Source: Streptomyces inusitatus (GTDB lineage Bacteria > Actinomycetota > Actinomycetes > Streptomycetales > Streptomycetaceae). Taken from it: a stretch of 64,000 bases of DNA. Both the position numbers and the translations under genes were made by a program. Shown here in pieces: positions 42,895-51,450 of the stretch (positions are counted from its first letter, which is position 1; every line of letters begins with the position of its first letter). The stretch spans positions 310,001 to 374,000 of the forward strand of contig NZ_BMWG01000001.1 in the NCBI RefSeq assembly GCF_014651115.1, given 5' to 3'. Below the pieces are notes generated by a model that did no database searches, had not been told where the DNA came from, and saw only the letters and a program-made list of their open reading frames with translations.

Positions 42895-44402
42895 CGGGGG
42901 CTCTCCGGGCGGTAGTACGAGTGCGGAGGCGGCTGATCGCCCTCATGAACCTCGTGGACCTCATGAACCTCATGGACCTCGTAGGCCTGGTGAACCTCGT
43001 AGGCCTGGTGAACCTCGTAGGTCTCATGGGTCCGTCGGTGATCGGGCCCGGGCCACGGGTCCCCCGGCGGGAGCCGCACCACCCGGAGCTCCTGGGTCTG
43101 GGAGGCCTGGTAGCGCTCCTCGTACGCCTGGGGGTACGAGGCGTACGGGTCCAGCCGGACCGGCTGGGCGGGTACGGGAGGCATCTCCGGGCCAGGGCCC
43201 GGGCCCGGGCCCGGGGCGCTCTCGTCGGCGGGCAGTTCGGCGAGGTGTTCCAGCAGCTCCTCGCCCTGGCCGTGGATATTGCCGATGGCGACGAGCGAGG
43301 AGCCGTCGGGCATCCGGCCGAGCACCTCCGGCATGAAATCCTCGGCGGGACGCCGGTCGCCGCCCAGGTCCACGGCCCGGTCCCGCCACTCGGCGGGGAT
43401 GGCGTCGATGGCGCTCCTGGCGGGGTGGCCGATGACGAAGACGTTGTCCGGCCGGAGATCGGGGACGATCTCGCCCATCTGGCCGTTCCGTTCGACGCGG
43501 TCCGGCCGGCAGTTGATCACCACGTTCAGCGGGCGGCTGATGGCTCCCAGGTCGAGGAGCTGGTTGACGTTCATCAGCGTCGACTCTGGGTCGTTCGCCG
43601 CGAAGACGTTGGCGAAGGCGAGGCGCTTGCCCTCGGGCGTCACATAGCGCTCCACGGAGAGGACGCCCGGGTCCGGCGGGGCGTCGTACATGCCGCGCAG
43701 GGCGACCTCCCGTTCGACGCCGAGCAGCTCGGCGACGGTGAGGGCGATCGCGACGTTCTCCTTGAAGGTGAACCAGCTGAAGCCGCGCAGCTCCGCGTCG
43801 GTGACGGTCTCGGGGTCGGCATAGACGAGCCGGCAGCCGCGGGCGTCCGCCTCCTCCTGGAGGATGTGGAAACGCTCCTGCTCGGCGGTGACGCAGACGC
43901 CGTTCTCCGGCATCGAGCGGCACAGCGACCGGGCCACGTCGTCCAGGGTGGGGCCCATCTCGGCGAGGTGGTCCTCGCGCACATTGCACAGGACTCCGAT
44001 GGTGGAGCGGATCAGCTTGCTCTGGTTCACCTCCTGGAGGGCGGGCATGACGGCCATGCACTCGATGACCAGGGCGTGGGGGCGGTAGGCGGCGGCCCGG
44101 CGGACGATGCCGATCTGTTCCACCACATTGGCGATGCCGAACTTGCGGTAGACCGGCTCCTCGGTCGCGTCGGGGTGGATGAAGCGCGCGGCCGTCCCGG
44201 TCGTCTTGGCCACGGTGACGAGATCACCGCCGCGCAGGGCTCCCGCGCAGAGCCGGGTGATGGAGGACTTGCCCCGGATGCCGTTGACGAGCACCCGGGC
44301 GGGGATGGTGTGCAGGGCGGCGTAGTGCCTGCGCTGCTCCACGATGCCCGCGATCAGCAGGAACACCGATCCGGTCAGCAGGACGAGATAGAGGTAGAGC
44401 AC
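42891..44402 (-). CDS. pgsB: PgsB/CapB poly-gamma-glutamate synthase
   Basis: A 503-residue ligase of the Mur-like ADP-forming family. A short N-terminal membrane helix precedes the P-loop LVNGIRGKSSITRL (about 38-51) and CNVREDHLAEMGP. It catalyses ATP-dependent gamma-linked polymerisation of glutamate at the membrane. A C-terminal extension of about 100 residues, absent in usual CapB, is Pro/Gly-rich and ends in tandem EVHQAY / EVH repeats. The GTG start has AAGGTGA upstream. It overlaps pgsC by 4 nt. Confidence 0.92.
   Translation of the reverse strand: MLYLYLVLLTGSVFLLIAGIVEQRRHYAALHTIPARVLVNGIRGKSSITRLCAGALRGGDLVTVAKTTGTAARFIHPDATEEPVYRKFGIANVVEQIGIVRRAAAYRPHALVIECMAVMPALQEVNQSKLIRSTIGVLCNVREDHLAEMGPTLDDVARSLCRSMPENGVCVTAEQERFHILQEEADARGCRLVYADPETVTDAELRGFSWFTFKENVAIALTVAELLGVEREVALRGMYDAPPDPGVLSVERYVTPEGKRLAFANVFAANDPESTLMNVNQLLDLGAISRPLNVVINCRPDRVERNGQMGEIVPDLRPDNVFVIGHPARSAIDAIPAEWRDRAVDLGGDRRPAEDFMPEVLGRMPDGSSLVAIGNIHGQGEELLEHLAELPADESAPGPGPGPGPEMPPVPAQPVRLDPYASYPQAYEERYQASQTQELRVVRLPPGDPWPGPDHRRTHETYEVHQAYEVHQAYEVHEVHEVHEVHEGDQPPPHSYYRPESPR
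42940..43026. repeat. Coding tandem repeat in pgsB 3' end
   Basis: Repeats built on AACCTCGTAGGCCTGGTG and AACCTCATGGACCTC encode the EVHQAY/EVH tail of PgsB. The number of units is likely variable between strains. Confidence 0.8.
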
Positions 44403-44408
44403 GGCCTG

Positions 44409-46829
44409 TCACCTTCCGTCGGTGTCGGTGTCGGTGTTGATGTCGGTGTTGATGCCGAAGTCGAAGTCGCCGATGAACCCCGGATCCGGATCCGGATCCA
44501 GATCTGGTTCCGGATCCGAGATCCGGCGCGCACGGCCCTGTCTGTGGGCCTGCGCCTGCTGCCGCAGCAGTTCGAGGCTGCGTACGACAGCGCCCACCTC
44601 GTCCTGATAGCGCGGATAGAGCACGGACTTGAGGTCGCCGTCCACGAGCTTCTCGGCGCCGGCGGCCAGCGCCCTCAGGGGGCGTACGACCACCAGATGG
44701 ATCCAGCCGAGGCAGAGGATGATCGCGGCCAGTCCCAGCATCCCGGCGAGGACGCTCCGGTCCTCACGCTCGTACGGGGTGATCTGGAAGCGCTCGGCGT
44801 TCTGCCGGCTGACGACGGTCCAGCCGATGTCGGCGGTGACGCCGCCGCCGGAGAAGGGGGCCGCGGCGGCGACGGTGACGCCGTCCCCCTTCCGGATGAG
44901 CAGGCCGTTGGCGACCGGGCCCGCGCCGGTGCGGACGGCGGCCGCGCGGGCGAGGTCGTTCAGGGCCTGGCCGGGCAGTTTCTCGAACGCCAGGTATCCG
45001 CCGTTGGCGGAGATGGTCAGACCGTCGGGGCCGACCACCCGGATCTCGCCGAGGCCGGGCCGGGCCAGGAGTGAGTTGAGGAACTCCACCCGGATCTCGC
45101 CGACGAGGGTGGCGCCCTCGCGGCCCGGTACGGGGGCTCCGGCCTGGATCACCGGCTTCCTGTCCCCCTTGCCGGAGACCCGGACCGGCGGCAGGGCCTT
45201 GTCGCGGTCCCAGGCGTGGGGGGAGCCGCCGGCCCGGGCGGCGGGGTCGCCGTCGCCGTCGCCGTCGACGAGGTACAGGGCCTGATAGCGCGGGTGCGTC
45301 CGCAGGGTCTCCTTGAGCAGACGGCCGGTGGCGTCCCCGCCGTCCGCGCCGCCCCCGCCCCGGCCGCCGTCCGCGCCGATCAGCCGGGCGGTGGAGACGA
45401 GGTCGGCGTGCGCCTCGTTGAGCGCTCTGCGGAGCCGGTCGGCGATCAGATCCGTACGGTCGCGCTGGTCGTTGACCATGGTCGTCGGCACGCTGACCGA
45501 GCCGTCCGTACGGTTCAGCAGCAGGCCGACGGGCAGGCACCACAGCAGGAGCAGGGCGGCCGTCAGCGCGAGCGATCCGCGTCCGCCGACCCGGCTTCTG
45601 CGGCGGGAGACGGGGCCGCGCCCCTCCCCGCCGAGCTGCTGGCGCAGCCGCTCCAGGGCGGAGCCGATCCGGGCGGCCTCTCCCCTGCGGGGCACCGAGA
45701 CCGGCCGGGTCAGATTGCCCCGGGCGATTCTGCGGGACTCCAGGAACAGCCGCAGCAGGGGCCGCTGGACGGTCGCCCAGAGCACGGCCACCGCCAGCAG
45801 CCCGAGCAGGACGAGGACGCCGGAGACCGCCAGTCCGTACAGCCCCCGTCCACGGTCCTGCTCCCCGTCGCTCTGCTGGACCACGGGCAGCAGGGCCACG
45901 ACCGTGAGCCCGAGACCGGCGGCGGCGCTCTTCTTCTCCTCGGGGTTCGCGGAGGCGAGCGAGGCGTATCCGGCGAGGGCCGTACGGCCGTTGTACTCGC
46001 CGCCGACGAGGGTGCCGCTGACGCCGGGGTAGCCCCGGGAACCGGGCTCCTTGGTACGGACGGGGTGGCGCTCGGCCCGCGCCGCCGCCTGGCCGGACAG
46101 CCGGCTCATCTGCTTCTGGAGGAAGGCGAGTTCCTTGCGCTCCTGGTCGGAGTTGAGCCCCTCGGCCCGCTCGAAACCGGCGGTGGCGAGGATCTCGCCG
46201 TCCTTGGCGGCGACCGCCATGGTGCGGAACGGGCCGAGGCTGATGGCGGGCACGGAGAGACCGCTGGAGGCGATCAGCAGCTGCTGCGGGCGGTCGTCCC
46301 AGTCCAGGACGGCCATGGTCATCAGGCGTACGTCGCCCGTCTCCAGCCGCACCATGCGGGGGGTCAGCGCCCGGTCGCCGGTGAGGACGCCCTTGTCCAG
46401 CCAGCCGAGAGGGATCGATTCGCCTCGTGCGGCGAGCACGTCCCCGCTCTTCAGGTCGACCACGGTGGTGCCGGTCCACTTCTGGTACGCCCGTCCCAGG
46501 TCCGCCAGGACGCGTTCGGGCTTCACCGGGGAGCCCTCGCTCAGCGCCCTGGCGGTGCGGTTCAGATCGGTGACCCGCTCGTCGATCGAGGCGCGCATGG
46601 CTATGGCGCCGTCCTCGGCGAAATACTGCTGCGAGGAGAGCACCGCCCGCGGGGCGGCCGTCTCCTTCCCGGGGCCGAGCACCTTCGCGGTCAGGGCGGC
46701 CAGGGCGAGGATCAGCACGCACAGCAGCGCGATCGGCGGTCGTATCCCGCCGAGGAGGGGCATGTCCGCGCGTCTGCGGCTCCGCCGCCGCCCCCCGCGT
46801 ACGGCGTACGCGCCCTTGCTTGATTTCAC
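44409..46829 (-). CDS. Double Cache/HAMP membrane protein without output domain
   Basis: An 806-residue protein with two sensor-like modules. In module 1 a membrane helix near the N-terminus (ALLCVLILALAALTAK) precedes an extracytoplasmic Cache-like region, a second helix ([20 protein letters not shown]) and a HAMP-like segment. Module 2 repeats the plan: helix LALTAALLLLWCLPVGLLLN, Cache-like region, helix, HAMP. No kinase, cyclase or chemotaxis domain follows; the tail is Asp/Asn/Thr repeats (NTDINTDTDTDG). The GTG at 46829 has AGGAAAGAG upstream; the ATG at 46985 reads through a simple repeat. It lies inside the PGA cluster and probably senses or assists polymer export. Confidence 0.75.
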   Translation of the reverse strand: MKSSKGAYAVRGGRRRSRRRADMPLLGGIRPPIALLCVLILALAALTAKVLGPGKETAAPRAVLSSQQYFAEDGAIAMRASIDERVTDLNRTARALSEGSPVKPERVLADLGRAYQKWTGTTVVDLKSGDVLAARGESIPLGWLDKGVLTGDRALTPRMVRLETGDVRLMTMAVLDWDDRPQQLLIASSGLSVPAISLGPFRTMAVAAKDGEILATAGFERAEGLNSDQERKELAFLQKQMSRLSGQAAARAERHPVRTKEPGSRGYPGVSGTLVGGEYNGRTALAGYASLASANPEEKKSAAAGLGLTVVALLPVVQQSDGEQDRGRGLYGLAVSGVLVLLGLLAVAVLWATVQRPLLRLFLESRRIARGNLTRPVSVPRRGEAARIGSALERLRQQLGGEGRGPVSRRRSRVGGRGSLALTAALLLLWCLPVGLLLNRTDGSVSVPTTMVNDQRDRTDLIADRLRRALNEAHADLVSTARLIGADGGRGGGGADGGDATGRLLKETLRTHPRYQALYLVDGDGDGDPAARAGGSPHAWDRDKALPPVRVSGKGDRKPVIQAGAPVPGREGATLVGEIRVEFLNSLLARPGLGEIRVVGPDGLTISANGGYLAFEKLPGQALNDLARAAAVRTGAGPVANGLLIRKGDGVTVAAAAPFSGGGVTADIGWTVVSRQNAERFQITPYEREDRSVLAGMLGLAAIILCLGWIHLVVVRPLRALAAGAEKLVDGDLKSVLYPRYQDEVGAVVRSLELLRQQAQAHRQGRARRISDPEPDLDPDPDPGFIGDFDFGINTDINTDTDTDGR

Positions 46830-46878
46830 TGGTGCTCTTTCCTGGTTCCCCCGGCCACGGCACCGCACGGGCAGGACC

Positions 46879-46964
46879 TCCCCGTACTCCCCGTGCTCCC
46901 CCGTACTCCCCGCGCTCCCCCGCGCGGGCCTCGCGCTCCTCCCGCGCTCCCCGCACTCCCCGTG
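46879..46964. repeat. Simple repeat CCCCGTACTCC / CCCCGCGCTCC
   Basis: Imperfect short tandem repeats between capA and the sensor-like gene. They are read as GEHGEYGEV-type low complexity if the upstream ATG is used, which argues for the internal GTG start. Confidence 0.7.
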
Positions 46965-46985
46965 TAGGACGCGCGGCGCCATCAC

Positions 46986-48218
46986 TCAGTTCTTCAGGGC
47001 CAGTTCGGCCAGACCGTCGCCTCCCGGGGCCCCTCGGTTGTACAGAAAGCCATGGGTACGGTCGAGGGCGAGGCGGTAGCGGGCGAGGCGGGCCTCGGGC
47101 AGGTCGCCCGGGTTGTCGAGCACCTGCCGGACGTCGACGAGCCGGTGGTCGCCCACGGCGCCCTCGGGGGGCTTCTCCCCCACCTCCACCTCGGGCGGGA
47201 TGTCCACCAGCGTGGTGCGGTGACGGGCGGCGACGTCCCACCCGGAGTCCGTCTCGCGGAACTCGAACCAGCCGATCACCCCCTCCTCGGTGAGCCCCGT
47301 GGGCGAGGAGTGCCGGGCCACCTGATTGCCGAGGCCGTAGGCGACCCAGGTGCCGTTCAGCTTCTGGATCGGCTGCACCACATGCGCGTGGTGGCCGACC
47401 ACCAGATCGATCCCGGTCTCGCCGGTGATCCGCTCGGCCAGCTCCAGCTGGGGGACGCTCGGCTCGTTGTAGTGCTCCAGACCCCAGTGGAGCGAGAGGA
47501 TCACGACCTCGGCACCCTGTTTCCGGGCCCGCTCCTCGGACTCCTTGATCTTCTCCGTGCTCATTCGGTTGAACGCCCAACGCTCCTTCTCAGGGGTCGG
47601 GTTGAGGAAGGATTCCCACGAGTAGGAGAGATGGGCGACCTTGACGCCCCTGACCTCGCGGATGTTGATCTTCTTCGCTTCCTCGCGGGTGCGCGCCGAG
47701 CCGCTGTGGCCGAGGCCGATCCCGTCCATGGTGTTCAGGGTGCGCCGGAGGGCCTTCAGACCGTGGTCGTACGTGTGGTTCGAGGCGGTCGAGCACGTGT
47801 CGTACCCCACCTCCTTCAGAGCCGTCAGGATCTGCGGCGGCACCAGGAACTCCGGGTACCCCTCGAAGGGGCCCGTGGGCTTTCCGACGGGGGTCTCCAT
47901 GTGGCAGATGGCCAGATCGGCCTTGCTGATGACGGGCTTCACCCCGGCGAGCAGCGGGCCGAAGTCCAGCCCCGCCGCGCCTTCTCCGGACTTCTCGGCG
48001 TCCTTGGCCGCCTGCTCCACCAGCTCGGGATGGATGAGGACATCGCCCGCGGCGGCGACGGTGAACGCGCGCCCTCCCGGCTTGCTCCGCACCTCCGACG
48101 AGGACGAGGAAGACGACGAGGACGAGGAAGACGGCGACGCGCACCCGGCCGTGAGCACGGCGGCCGCCGCCGTCAGTGCCAGCGCGCGACCCGGGGGGAG
48201 ACAATCCCAGAATGTCAC
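46986..48218 (-). CDS. capA: CapA/PgsA-type lipoprotein
   Basis: A 410-residue CapA-family protein with a metallophosphatase-like fold. The signal peptide ends in a lipobox (VLTAGC), followed by a poly-Ser run. AAAGDVLIHPELV is the first metal-binding block. CSTASNHTYDHGLKAL and GIDLVVGHHAHVVQP carry the others. It is required for PGA transport and anchoring in characterised systems. The GTG at 48218 gives a clean signal peptide but lacks a clear ribosome site. It heads the leftward PGA gene cluster. Confidence 0.88.
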   Translation of the reverse strand: MTFWDCLPPGRALALTAAAAVLTAGCASPSSSSSSSSSSSSEVRSKPGGRAFTVAAAGDVLIHPELVEQAAKDAEKSGEGAAGLDFGPLLAGVKPVISKADLAICHMETPVGKPTGPFEGYPEFLVPPQILTALKEVGYDTCSTASNHTYDHGLKALRRTLNTMDGIGLGHSGSARTREEAKKINIREVRGVKVAHLSYSWESFLNPTPEKERWAFNRMSTEKIKESEERARKQGAEVVILSLHWGLEHYNEPSVPQLELAERITGETGIDLVVGHHAHVVQPIQKLNGTWVAYGLGNQVARHSSPTGLTEEGVIGWFEFRETDSGWDVAARHRTTLVDIPPEVEVGEKPPEGAVGDHRLVDVRQVLDNPGDLPEARLARYRLALDRTHGFLYNRGAPGGDGLAELALKN

Positions 48219-48232
48219 CGGCCGATTTTCGC

Positions 48233-49207
48233 ATGAGCCCAAAGATTCGACACTCGCGCGACATCACAAGGTCATCACTCTCCCTTCATGTTTTCATCAC
48301 CTTTGGCCTGATAGTGGCGCTGCTCGGCTGCGGACCGGGCCCGCGCGGCGACGGAGAGTACGAGGCCACCCGGGCAAGGGAGTTGGTGAATCTCGGCGAC
48401 CGGATCACCGAGTACGCGAAGCGGCCCGGAGCGCGGGAGCCCTACCGACCGCCCGGCGAAGCGCGGCGGGAACGTCTCGCCCGTGGCACGGGACTTCTCC
48501 TGGACGGCGACACGAAGGCGGCCGAACAGCTCCTGAAAAGCGCCGGGTTCAGGATCACCAGGCTCACCGACACCGCGTCCGGCAGGCGTTACGACGAGAT
48601 CGCGGCGCTCGACCCCGGAAGAGGGGCGCGGTGGGGGCGGCTGTATCTCAGCGCCGGCTCCGGGATCCGCTGGAATGTGCAGGTGCCCCATCCGGTCTCC
48701 GACCGCGACACCGAATCCCTCGGCGCGCGGCTGCTGGAGAGCGCGCCCGGCGGGGCGCTCGTCCTCGCCGGGGCTCACCGCGACGCGGGCCGAAACGGTT
48801 CGGCGGATGTGGCGCACCGTACGGACAGCGTCTTTCACACAATCGTCGCCGAACTCCAGAAACGCGGTGTCCCCGGAGTGCAGTTGCACGGCTTCGCGGA
48901 GAGGTCGACCCGCCCCTACGAGGCCGTGATCTCCACCGGGGCGGTGCGGACGGCCCCCGAGGAGGCCGCCGCGCTCGCCGATCGCCTGGAGAGCCGGGGG
49001 CTCCGGGTCTGCCGGGGCTGGTCCGGCCGGTGCCCGCTGGAGGGCATCGCGAATGTGCAGGGGGAGGCCGCCGAGCGCCACCGGGCGACCTTCGTGCATG
49101 TCGAACTCGCCCCGGCGGCGCGGGGGGACGGCCGTGAGGCGGCCACTGCGCTGGCGGCGCTGACGCGGCTCCTCACGACCTGGTCCCGTCACCCGGTCAG
49201 CGGATGA
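48233..49207 (+). CDS. Lipoprotein divergent from capA, possible hydrolase
   Basis: About 324 residues. The signal helix LHVFITFGLIVALLGC ends in a lipobox. The body has VPHPVSDRDTE, VLAGAHRDAG and ADVAHRTDSVFHTIV, a set of His/Asp-rich motifs suggesting a metal-dependent hydrolase. I do not recognise a named family. It starts only about 14 nt from the capA start, so the two promoters must overlap the coding ends. Upstream ATGs at 48176 and 48212 are possible. By location it could trim or release poly-gamma-glutamate. The last 11 nt overlap the convergent FN3 gene. Confidence 0.6.
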   Translation: MSPKIRHSRDITRSSLSLHVFITFGLIVALLGCGPGPRGDGEYEATRARELVNLGDRITEYAKRPGAREPYRPPGEARRERLARGTGLLLDGDTKAAEQLLKSAGFRITRLTDTASGRRYDEIAALDPGRGARWGRLYLSAGSGIRWNVQVPHPVSDRDTESLGARLLESAPGGALVLAGAHRDAGRNGSADVAHRTDSVFHTIVAELQKRGVPGVQLHGFAERSTRPYEAVISTGAVRTAPEEAAALADRLESRGLRVCRGWSGRCPLEGIANVQGEAAERHRATFVHVELAPAARGDGREAATALAALTRLLTTWSRHPVSG

Positions 49208-50882
49208 CCATGAACTCCAGCGTGGCCGCCTGCTCGCCCGTCCTCCCGTAGGCGTCGGCGGCGAACACGGTGGCCATGCAGGGGCCGTTGTAGGGCGGGG
49301 TCCACGAGATGACGGCGTCCTTCGTACGGACCACTCCGCTGGCGCCGCACGCCCCGGAGATGTCCCAGACGTAGCCGCTCAGCAGCCTTCCCTCGTCGCC
49401 CGCTCCGGGCTTCATCCCGATAGTGATGGGAGACCGGGTGGTCCCCGCCGAGACCAGCGTCAGCCTCGGCGGGAGCGGTCCGGTGGCGGTGGCCGGTGTG
49501 CGGCGGTCGACGGTCGACTGCGCCGAGGGGACCGACTCGGCTGCGTCGGGGGCGAGCGCCGCGACGTAGTAGTACGCCTTGCCCTTCGGGGCGGTGCGGT
49601 CCTCGTACGACGTCTCCGCCGCGCCGACGGCGCCCACCGGGGCCCAGGCGCCGGTGGGCGCGGTACGGCGGTAGACACGGAACCCGGTGGCCGCCGTTTC
49701 GGGGCCGTCCGCCCGGGTCCAGGTGAGACGGGTGAAGGCGTCGGCGGGCTCGCCCCGGAGCGCCGCCGGGGCGGGCGCGGTGGAGGCGGTGGGGCGGGTG
49801 ACCGTGGTGGGCGAGGACACCGGGGAGATGTTCCCGGCGGTGTCGACCGCGTGCAGGGTGTACGCGTAGGGCCTGCCCGCGTCCGCGAAGGGGTCCGTGT
49901 ACGAGGTGCCGAAGACGGTCGCGGGACCGTCCTGGTCCTTCCCGCCCACGGGCGCGGCCCACACCTCGTAGTGGTGGACGTCCTTCGAGGACGCCCGCCA
50001 GGTGAGGGCGTTGCCCGCCGTGGTGCCCAGCCCGGTCACCCCGGCGACCCGGTCCGGGGCCGTACGGTCGGCGGTGGTGACGCCCTTGTCGGCCGAGCCC
50101 GCCGACTTGTTGCCCGCCTTGTCGTGGGCGCGCACCTCGTAGTAGTAGACGTCCCCGGTCTTCGGGAGGGTGGCGTCCGTGTACGAGGTGGTGGCGGCGG
50201 CGGTCGTCGCGAGCGGCTTGGCCCCGAACTCCGCTCCCTTGAGGCGGCGGAAGACTCCGTACCCCGCGAGGTCCATCTCCTTGTTCTTCGCCCAGGTCAG
50301 CTTGGCCTTGCCGGTCGTGGCGGTGTACGAGAGCGCCACCCCCGCGGGTACGAGGGGTTTGACCTTGTCGACCGAGGCCGAGGTGCGGGGCTGGTAGGCG
50401 AACTTCACGTCCGCCTTCCCGGTCCAGTTGACGTAGTCGATCCGGAGGGTGTGCTTCCCGGAGGGGATGCTGATGTTGACGGTCTTCTTCCGGGTCGCGG
50501 AGACATTCTTCCAGAGGTCGACCTCGCGCTTTTTGTCCAGATAGACGCGGATACCGTCCTGCGCGGCGACGTCCAGGGCGAACTGTCCACCCGATCCGAA
50601 GTCGCGGGTGACGGTCCAGCGGACCCCGAAATCGTCCTTCGGCAGACCGGTGGCGGGAGCGCCCGCACCCCAGTTGTGGCTGATCCTGTCGGCGCAGTCC
50701 TTCTTCTTGGGCTTGCCCGAGAAGGATGTGTTCGCGAAGAACTGCCGCTCGAAGGAGGGGGACACACAGGGCTTGGCCGCGGCCGCGGCCCCGTGGGGGG
50801 AAACGGCGAGCAGGCCGCCCGCCGTGGCGAGGACCACGGTGGTGGCCAGCGCGGGCGGCGCGAAGCGCCGGACAGGTCTCAT
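49197..50882 (-). CDS. Secreted PA14-like / fibronectin type III protein
   Basis: A 561-residue exported protein. The signal peptide (about 1-34) is followed by a PA14-like beta domain (about 40-165, with QDGIRVYLD and HTLRIDYVNWTGKADVKF). Then come four fibronectin type III domains (repeated YTDAT.., YYYEVRAHDKAGN, AYTLHAVDTAGN and YYYVAALAPD cores). No catalytic motif is visible. It is likely carbohydrate- or surface-binding. The ATG at 50882 has AAGGGGA upstream, better than the 50936 frame start. Confidence 0.85.
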   Translation of the reverse strand: MRPVRRFAPPALATTVVLATAGGLLAVSPHGAAAAAKPCVSPSFERQFFANTSFSGKPKKKDCADRISHNWGAGAPATGLPKDDFGVRWTVTRDFGSGGQFALDVAAQDGIRVYLDKKREVDLWKNVSATRKKTVNISIPSGKHTLRIDYVNWTGKADVKFAYQPRTSASVDKVKPLVPAGVALSYTATTGKAKLTWAKNKEMDLAGYGVFRRLKGAEFGAKPLATTAAATTSYTDATLPKTGDVYYYEVRAHDKAGNKSAGSADKGVTTADRTAPDRVAGVTGLGTTAGNALTWRASSKDVHHYEVWAAPVGGKDQDGPATVFGTSYTDPFADAGRPYAYTLHAVDTAGNISPVSSPTTVTRPTASTAPAPAALRGEPADAFTRLTWTRADGPETAATGFRVYRRTAPTGAWAPVGAVGAAETSYEDRTAPKGKAYYYVAALAPDAAESVPSAQSTVDRRTPATATGPLPPRLTLVSAGTTRSPITIGMKPGAGDEGRLLSGYVWDISGACGASGVVRTKDAVISWTPPYNGPCMATVFAADAYGRTGEQAATLEFMVIR

Positions 50883-51004
50883 ACGGTCCCCTTGGTGCCG
50901 ATCGTGGACGCCTTGACAGCGGGCGTTGGAGATCAAGACACCTGACGGCGGGGGTTGGTTGTACGGAACGACCCGCCCCGAGCGCCGGGGCCCCGGAGCC
51001 GTCC

Positions 51005-51415
51005 CTACCGGCCGCCGCCGTCGTCGTCGTCCGGCTGCGGGAACTGCTCGTCGAGCGTCGCGTCCAGCAGTGCCTTCACATCCTCCCGCTCCAGGCCCGC
51101 CGCGCGCGCCCCGGTCATCCAGGTGACCAGTTCGGCCGTCAGCCGCTCGCTGTCCTGGGACGGCGGACGGTCGAAGGACCGGCTGACGAAGGTGCCGACG
51201 CCGGGGCGGGGCACGACCAGCCCCTCGCGTTCCAGCTCGCGATAGGCCTTGAGGGTGGTGTTGGGGTTCACCCGGGTGGAGGCCGCCACCTGGGCCGCGG
51301 TCGGCAGACGGTCGCCCTCGACCAGGATGCCGAGGCGCAGCGCCTGTTTGACCTGCTGCACGATCTGGAGGTACGTGGCCATACCGCTGCGCCGGTCGAT
51401 CCGGAACTCGACCAC
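51005..51415 (-). CDS. GntR-family regulator, YtrA type
   Basis: A 136-residue short GntR regulator. The N-terminal winged HTH (QIVQQVKQALRLGILVEGDR, PTAAQVAASTRVNPNTTLKA, GTFVSRS) is followed by a short helical tail, the YtrA pattern. Such regulators control ABC transporters next to them. It is the last gene after the ATPase and permease. GGGGAGAT precedes the GTG. A CACTA-N6-TAGTG inverted repeat before the ATPase gene is its likely operator. Confidence 0.88.
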   Translation of the reverse strand: MVEFRIDRRSGMATYLQIVQQVKQALRLGILVEGDRLPTAAQVAASTRVNPNTTLKAYRELEREGLVVPRPGVGTFVSRSFDRPPSQDSERLTAELVTWMTGARAAGLEREDVKALLDATLDEQFPQPDDDDGGGR

Positions 51416-51450
51416 GTTCTATCTCCCCGTCCTTACCGCTCCGCGGTGCC

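Noticed and set aside
42940-43026. Tandem repeat considered as CRISPR array
   Set aside because: No spacers between units; it is coding sequence in frame with pgsB.
46829-46985. Upstream ATG for the Cache/HAMP protein
   Set aside because: It would translate a simple repeat; the GTG at 46829 has a good ribosome site just before a membrane segment.
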